DNA of 64,000 bases from Flaccisagitta enflata (taxonomy: Eukaryota; Chaetognatha; Sagittoidea; Aphragmophora). Shown here in pieces: positions 58,790-64,000 of the stretch. The notes beneath the pieces were generated by a model. It saw only the letters and a list, made by a program, of their open reading frames with translations, had not been told where the DNA came from and did not search any database. Positions within the stretch are counted from its first letter, which is position 1. Each line of letters starts with the position of its first letter. Made by a program: the position numbers and the translations under genes. The stretch covers positions 95,108,001 to 95,172,000 of the forward strand of contig OZ231127.1 in the NCBI GenBank assembly GCA_965153355.1. The letters run 5' to 3'.

Positions 58790-59178
58790 AGCTTCAAAAA
58801 ATTTTTGCCACAAAAATTTTTTCGCTTCAAAATTTTTTTTTCCTTCAAAATTTTTCTCCTCTTTAAACTTTTTTGCTAAAAATATTTTTTCACTTCAAAA
58901 ATTTTTTCGTTTCAAAATTTTTTTTTCATTTTGAAAATATTTTTTTTTTTTTGTGAAATTTTTTTTGCTTAAAAATTTTTTTTACTTTAAAGTTTCTTTA
59001 ACTTCAAAATTTTTTTGCTCAAAAAATCTTTTTGCTCAATTTCATTTACTAAAAATTTTTTTTGCTTCAAAAATTTTTGAGCTTAATTTTTTTTGCTCAA
59101 TGATTGTTTTTGCTTCAGAAATTTTTTCATTTTAAAATTTTTTTTTCTTTTAAAGTATTTTTTGCTTCAAAATTTTTT
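58790..59178 (+). repeat. TTCAAAATTTTTTGC degenerate array
   Basis: About 25 loosely repeated 14-18 bp units of TTCAAAATTTTTT with GCT/CAC spacers. Confidence 0.8.
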
Positions 59179-60869
59179 TCACTCTCTTTCTCTCTCTCTC
59201 TTTCTATCTCTTACATAGTATCTCTGAGTGTCATGCACTGAATCAGATTTTTCTAAAGAAAATTGAACTTAATTTGATGCACTAGAGGGAGCTCTGGATC
59301 CAGATCCAAAAAGATCCCGAGAGATCCAAAAGGATAATTGAACAGATTGGGATCAATTGATAATTATCAAAAAGATCCCTGACCCGTTACCAGTATAGAA
59401 GTAATAGGGAGGATTGCGTTGTGCTTCGCCTTGCGTTGTGCTTCGCCGATGAAACATCTCCTCTCTCTCTTCTCTCTCTCTTCTCTCCCTTCTCTATTTG
59501 GCGAAGGATTCATTTATTTACGCGCACGGCTAAGGTTCACGGCTTGCGTTCATTAAGCAGCTTCTTCGCGCGCGATTTCTTAGCGCTCATTAAGCAGTTC
59601 TTCCACTTAACAGGGTAAATCAAAAGTCAGTTGGTAGTTGAGTTAGGATTGAAAGCCGTTTTAAAGTTGTTTCCTCTCGAAGCTTGATTTAAACATAGAA
59701 AAGATATCATAACTTCTAAACTATTGAAGATATTGACTTGAAATTTGATGTACGCACTCGCGTGACCATCGCGGACATTCAGGCAAGAATTCGAGGTTGT
59801 GACTGAAGAGGAACAGGGCTTATTTTTCGCTATCTAAATTAGTCTTTCTACGCCTTTTCCACTCTACACTTAATTCTCACCCAATTCTCTTTAAATCAAG
59901 CGGGGCGCCAGTCAATTACTAATAAATAGGTGTTAGCAGGCGGGATTAATCCCCCGCCATTTAAAAATGCCCCCGGAAGGTAATCCAGAAGGTTTCTACG
60001 AAAATGATTGCAGACGAAGGACGATGTATCTTGGTTGATAAGGATTGAGAATATACTAAGAACTAGAGGGGGAGTCCAGTGGGCATCTTCATTGACATTC
60101 AACAAAACTAATGAGATTAAATCGATCAAAAATCATGAAATTCTTTGTAGAGCTGCTAAGAAATGCAATATGATTTAATTACAGGTTGTAATAACTAAAT
60201 TGATATTGTATCTTGATGAAACAATGAAATAAGTTGCACCACAACAATATGCAAATCAGCACAATTAGAATTGCAGTTAATCTTATCAAAACAAAGCCGG
60301 ACAAACGACCAACAAGAAGCCTCTTACGGGTGGGCACGGGCTCAGAGATCACTATCTAGACTAATTTCACGTCATCCAAAAATAGCGTTACCCACTGACC
60401 TACGACCCGAGCTAATGACCTATCTATCCACCTAAGGAAACACCCTCTTTAAGACTAGGAATCAGTTTTAGATCTCTGCCATATTAGTCTTAGGTACGAA
60501 TATTTGACATTTCGGCAACCTGGGGGGGGGGGATTTTTTGCTACTCGGCAGAAGGTAAGAATCAAGAATTAAAGAGGCTTGTTCTGACCTTTGTGCTGTT
60601 TTGGCGTGAAGTGAGACGAAATGAGAGTCCTGGATGGCGACCGAATCGATCGCTGCCTTTCGAATTTGCGCGCATTATTGGCCCTGATTTCCATAGAAAT
60701 TGTTTAAGAATTGAGTTGTCATTTCACTGATATCTAGCCCAAGCCTAATTGTTGACGTTGTCGTTGTCGTCACTGTGTAGTCCTTGTTGTTGTCGTCAGC
60801 AGCGCCATTGTGCGTCTTTCTCTGTCTGTCTGTCTATCTGTCAGTCTGTCAGTCCATCACTAGGCCTTT

Positions 60870-60941
60870 CTAAACACTCTCAACCACACGACCTCGATCA
60901 TCCGTTGTAGAGCACCGGCCGCAAACGAGACTCTTGATTGT
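60870..60941 (-). CDS. Peptide-type GPCR, terminal exon (C-terminal tail)
   Basis: Acceptor on the - strand is ATTATCATTTCAG. In phase 0 it encodes TIKSLVCGRCSTTDDRGRVV then ESV and TAG. Joined to the previous exon this gives helix 8 followed by two Cys suited to palmitoylation and a short Ser/Thr tail. The phase fits exactly (72 bases, 23 residues plus stop). 59424-60869 holds no other gene I can support. Confidence 0.75.
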   Translation of the reverse strand, partial: TIKSLVCGRCSTTDDRGRVVESV

Positions 60942-61078
60942 CTGAAATGATAATTTGATGAATTGATGAATGAGAAGACGTTGCATTGCATTGCATTGCA
61001 TTGCATCGCATTTACAATTCAGGGGACTACAAAGAAGACCATGGATGACTTCCCAGTTCCCACAATTTTGTAACTCAC

Positions 61079-61294
61079 CTCTCGAAAGGATTCCGACATG
61101 AGCAAATAAATGAAGAAATTGATTGAGCAGTTGAGAATCAGTCCCAAATTCGATACAAATTTCAGATTCTCCGAGTCAGAGTGTCCTTTGGAAGGGAAAA
61201 ACTTGTTGCAAAAGCATTCGATGTATTTGCAATTGTTGTTGGCTGCTTTGATTAGGTTTTCCAACGTTTCCTCGTCTTGTCCTTCAACCTTGGC
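61079..61294 (-). CDS. Peptide-type GPCR, ECL3 and TM7 exon
   Basis: Acceptor CTCATTTGTTTCCTAG and donor GTGAGTTA on the - strand; 72 whole codons. An unusually long third extracellular loop, AKVEGQDEETLENL to SKGHSDSEN, with three Cys (NNNCKYIECFCN) leads into LKFVSNLGLILNCSINFFIY, then LLMSESFRE. LNCSINFFIY is the family's NSSINFxIY form of the NPxxY motif. The receptor would sit in the plasma membrane and signal through G proteins. Phase 0 on both sides. Confidence 0.85.
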
Positions 61295-61697
61295 CTAGGA
61301 AACAAATGAGATGTACAGTGAGGAAACGTTCTATGGAAGTCGGTGATCGAAGAGACTGTTTTGTTTGCTCACAAGACATGAGTTGGTATAAATGTCAAGG
61401 TCCATATTATTTCGCAATACCGGTTTTTCTCTTTCGCAATTTAATTTAGTAAAATTTTCGTTTACTGTACTGTATGTGTGTATTGCTGTTTCAATTTGGT
61501 CTAACGTCTAAAGTTTCCCCGCTTACCAAGAGAAAAGGAAGCGGACATTTTTGAGCATTACACAAATCTCGCTCGCAAAGTCGCCTTTTGCAGAGATCCA
61601 CACGTTCCGATGCATGTTGAAACTGATAAAATGAGGATAGAAGTTTCTCGGAAAACGTGGCGATTTTCTCATTTTCGGTCTCTGTCTTTGTCTATCT

Positions 61698-61698
61698 G

Positions 61699-61745
<47 letters not shown>

Positions 61746-61806
61746 AAGCACACACATGCCCAAACATGAACACACTCTTACAAATACTTACTGAACATTA
61801 CTGTGT

Positions 61807-61896
<90 letters not shown>

Positions 61897-61899
61897 CAT

Positions 61900-61990
<91 letters not shown>
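61698..61990 (+). repeat. (TC)n and (CA)n microsatellites in a GPCR intron
   Basis: TC run 61698-61744; CA run 61808-61990, with one GCCATAAA break at 61895. Both lie in the intron between the TM6 and TM7 exons. Confidence 0.97.
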
Positions 61991-61997
<7 letters not shown>

Positions 61998-62035
61998 TGT
62001 GCACACACACGCACACACACACCCTTACCACTTAC

Positions 62036-62181
62036 AGTGAGGACCATAAATGGCAGTTGAAGAATAAGATAAACGACAGAAACAACGCAGGAAACTTTGA
62101 TGGTCGCCAAAATTCGCCTTTCCATGTTCTGGCCTTTTTTATTGACATTTTTAAGATGGTGTTTGGTATTGCAAATTACTA
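62036..62181 (-). CDS. Peptide-type GPCR, TM6 exon
   Basis: Donor CACT|GTAAGT on the - strand. It encodes VICNTKHHLKN, NKKGQNMERRILATIKV, then SCVVSVVYLILQLPFMVLT: the end of ICL3, a basic helix entry and TM6 with a QLPF in place of the common CWLPF. The acceptor is taken at TTGTCCAG (a second choice, TTTTAG, is 8 bases upstream). With TTGTCCAG the exon starts with two bases, as the TM5 exon requires if its 25-bp duplication is ignored. Confidence 0.75.
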
Positions 62182-62382
62182 CTGGACAACTAAAACCATT
62201 AATGACAGGTTTTTTTGTTTTTTTTTTTTTGCTGACACGTTATTCTATAAGGGGCTTGAGCCTTTGTCCCTTCGTCCGTCCGTCCGTCCAAAGCTTCATT
62301 GACCCGTCACGCTCTCCCCACATGCAAAACCCGCAATCAGTTCGTTAGTTCGTTGGTACGTCAAATGTGAAATGTAACTCAC

Positions 62383-62635
62383 CTCCTTTAGCCCTGAGAT
62401 CGTTATTGGACACGTCCGATGAGATCGTTATTGGACGCGTCCGAATTCCAACAGCATTTTATCCAACAGCATTTTATTCGCGCGAACAAATGGAAAATGA
62501 TGAAGAAGTTGAAGAAGAAGATCAGGAGGCAAGGAAGCAGCGTGTTGACGACCAGATTCAACGACGCGTCGTAAGCCCAAATGTAAGCCCGACTGCAGCC
62601 AAAAATACTCAGGCCCTTTTGTCCTTCTTGCATGC
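62383..62635 (-). CDS. Peptide-type GPCR, ECL2 and TM5 exon (frame broken)
   Basis: Acceptor TGGTTACTCATTCAG, donor GGAG|GTGAGT. It reads ECL2 with a Cys (LSIFGCSRAYIW), then AYDASLNLVVNTLLPCLLIF, FNFFIIFHLFARIK. The Pro in TM5 and an Asn seven residues later fit peptide GPCRs. Near the exon end a 15-bp unit (62448-62477) and a 25-bp unit (62395-62444) are each duplicated in tandem. The 15-bp one keeps frame; the 25-bp one shifts frame and creates a TAA (62403-62405). With one copy, exit phase would be 1 and match the next exon. The + strand frame through here is a shadow. Confidence 0.75.
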
Positions 62636-62685
62636 CTGAATGAGTAACCATTTATGATTACTTTTCGTAAGGTTTGCAGTCATGT

Positions 62686-62856
62686 GCTCGCGACTTTATA
62701 ACCTACTCTGCCCGTCAGTCGATCGGTCAGTCTGTAACACTTTGCGTAATACTTGGCGTTTTCGACATTCCATACTGCTCCTGCCTAAATACTTGTTCAG
62801 TCATTTTTATCACTGCCCTTGCCCACCCGCACGCGACTTGGATAGCCGGCCTTGTT
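62686..62856 (+). mobile_element. GTCC-family short element in a GPCR intron
   Basis: Shares CTCGCGACTTTATAA, GCCCTTGCCCACCCG, CACGCGACTTGG and CCGGCCTTGTT with the 46159 copy; the middle differs. A partial relative at 62240-62310 has TTCTATAAGGGGCTTGAGCC and (GTCC)n. Confidence 0.65.
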
Positions 62857-63381
62857 TTAATTTACTAAAGAAAATATTTTGATGTTGTTGTTGGTCTTGA
62901 CGTCGTCATAGTTTAGTATGATCGTTGCTGGAAACTTCTTGTTGTTGCCACTCTGTTAAATGGAACATTCCCGTATGCTAGGCATCTCGCCAATTGGTGA
63001 TTTGCCACCTTACCGGGCGGTGCACGTGACTACGTGCTAAACCGTCGTTCAGGCTTTATCGCGCAAGATGACAGCTGACTATTTCATATGACCACGAGAA
63101 ATAAAATCCATTTGAATTATAGATCTATCTTTTCGGCTTAGAATAAGAAGGCTTGAAAAGCTGCGTTTGATACTCATGTACACCAAAACGGGTTTGAAAA
63201 TCTTTTCGCTCCATTAGGATTCAACGTTACCATCTACAGCTGAAACTGCAATGACCTCTTTTTTAACCTTTTTTTCGTCCAAAAACCGATACTTATTCTA
63301 CTGCATTATGCAAATACAGTTTTTAACGTACTAACCAACATGCAGATATATTCCATACAATACCAAACCATGTAATTACAC

Positions 63382-63475
63382 CTCTGGATCGGCATGGCTG
63401 TTCTTCGTACTCCCAGTATCTCGGTAAGTTGAATATCAAGCTCGCAATAGAAAATCCAACAACCAGTAGCGCACC
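63382..63475 (-). CDS. Peptide-type GPCR, TM4 exon
   Basis: Acceptor GGTTTCAATAAAG, donor AGAG|GTGTAA. It encodes GALLVVGFSIASLIFNLPRY, then WEYEEQPCRSR. The N-(I/L)-P-R-(F/Y)-(F/W)-E-Y signature at the top of TM4 is typical of FMRFamide-receptor-like GPCRs. Entry phase 0, exit phase 1, both matching neighbours. Confidence 0.8.
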
Positions 63476-63596
63476 CTTTATTGAAACCAAAAAACGCTCA
63501 TTACGTTCTAGACGGGCAATTTCTTATCAGAACAGAGCGACATAAAAGGGAATGTTGAATGAAGTCCTTTTCATCGTTGAATTTTCATTCACGTAC

Positions 63597-63735
63597 TTTC
63601 TTTAGTTTTCCTTTTGATTGAGTATTAGGTTGGCAAGCTCTTTTTGCCTTGAACACAAGATAGAATTTGTCCGCAGACATAATCACCAAAATCCATCGAT
63701 TCAAACCCATCGTCGTCCCGCGAAATACAGACGTC
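63597..63735 (-). CDS. Peptide-type GPCR, TM3 exon
   Basis: Acceptor ATGTTGTTTAG, donor GAAA|GTACGT. It encodes TSVFRGTTMGLNRWILVI, then MSADKFYLVFKAKRACQ and a basic ICL2. SADKF takes the place of the SxDRY motif: Asp is kept, Arg is Lys and Tyr is Phe. Exit phase 0 matches the TM4 exon. TM1 and TM2 exons must lie beyond 64000. The Arg-to-Lys change is conservative but rare and could alter basal activity. Confidence 0.7.
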
Positions 63736-63764
63736 CTAAACAACATATTCAACATATATGACTT

Positions 63765-63986
63765 GGACAACATTGCATTACAGCCCAAAAACTAGAATAA
63801 GGACAAAAGCCTTGGGAGCTCTGACTGGTGTTTCATGCGCACCCCTCACAACTACCCTTAGAATTATCAAAATTCCATCTTAACCCTTACCAAAGAGCAG
63901 CTCAACAGATACAAATCAACAATAAGAAAAACCAATAATTGTCAGTTATTTATGAAATGTGCAAGTGACAAGAAAGAGTACCAGAT
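63765..63986 (-). repeat. Dispersed repeat, right copy of the inverted pair
   Basis: Reverse-complement match of 130-352, lying in the GPCR intron upstream of the TM3 exon and reaching almost to the window edge. Confidence 0.8.
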
Positions 63987-64000
63987 TTGTGTGCTGAATT

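Noticed and set aside
62367-62639. + strand 90-residue frame with an acidic EEVEEEDQEARKQR segment
   Set aside because: It is the antisense of the GPCR TM5 exon, whose splice signals and hydrophobic profile are on the - strand.

Overview
The window is nuclear DNA from an animal, most likely a repeat-rich aquatic invertebrate. The basis is split genes with GT-AG introns and matching phases, thrombospondin, von Willebrand and rhodopsin-type GPCR domains, a C2H2 zinc-finger gene, a LINE with an esterase in ORF1, and a very high load of microsatellites, minisatellites and palindromic non-autonomous elements. The species cannot be named from sequence alone.

Genes. (1) On the + strand at 1059-3752, five phase-consistent exons encode a secreted modular protein: a TSP1-like repeat, a Trp/Arg/Cys-rich linker, a VWD domain and the start of a C8 domain. 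Both ends are missing. (2) At 7.5-10.7 kb there is a decayed glutamine-rich coding region. (3) At 11475-12980 an intact single-exon gene encodes 16 C2H2 zinc fingers. (4) At about 20.66-26.54 kb lies a LINE whose ORF1 (coiled coil plus SGNH esterase) and ORF2 (APE endonuclease plus reverse transcriptase) share one reading frame broken by only two stops. (5) At 45.3-50.05 kb are candidate + strand exons, including two diverged copies of the same phase-1 exon. (6) On the - strand, 63735 down to 60870, six exons encode TM3 to the C terminus of a peptide-receptor-like GPCR. All junctions match in phase except where a 25-bp tandem duplication breaks the TM5 exon.

Repeats. 28-39 kb is a mosaic of arrays (CCAAAAA; a 30-bp unit; 11- and 14-bp CCAG..ACTTAAA units; TGACTTA-type units). 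Several are enclosed in elements with one hairpin end and GGAC/GTCC runs. 50.3-57.8 kb is a 145-bp satellite of about 50 units that ends in an inverted unit. Six or more palindromic elements and five elements with inverted termini around a shared 20-21 bp minisatellite lie in introns and intergenic DNA. A roughly 220-bp repeat occurs in opposite orientations at the two ends of the window.

No evidence was found for bacterial, plasmid or CRISPR features. The genes look like independent loci; no operon-like or pathway link between them is visible.
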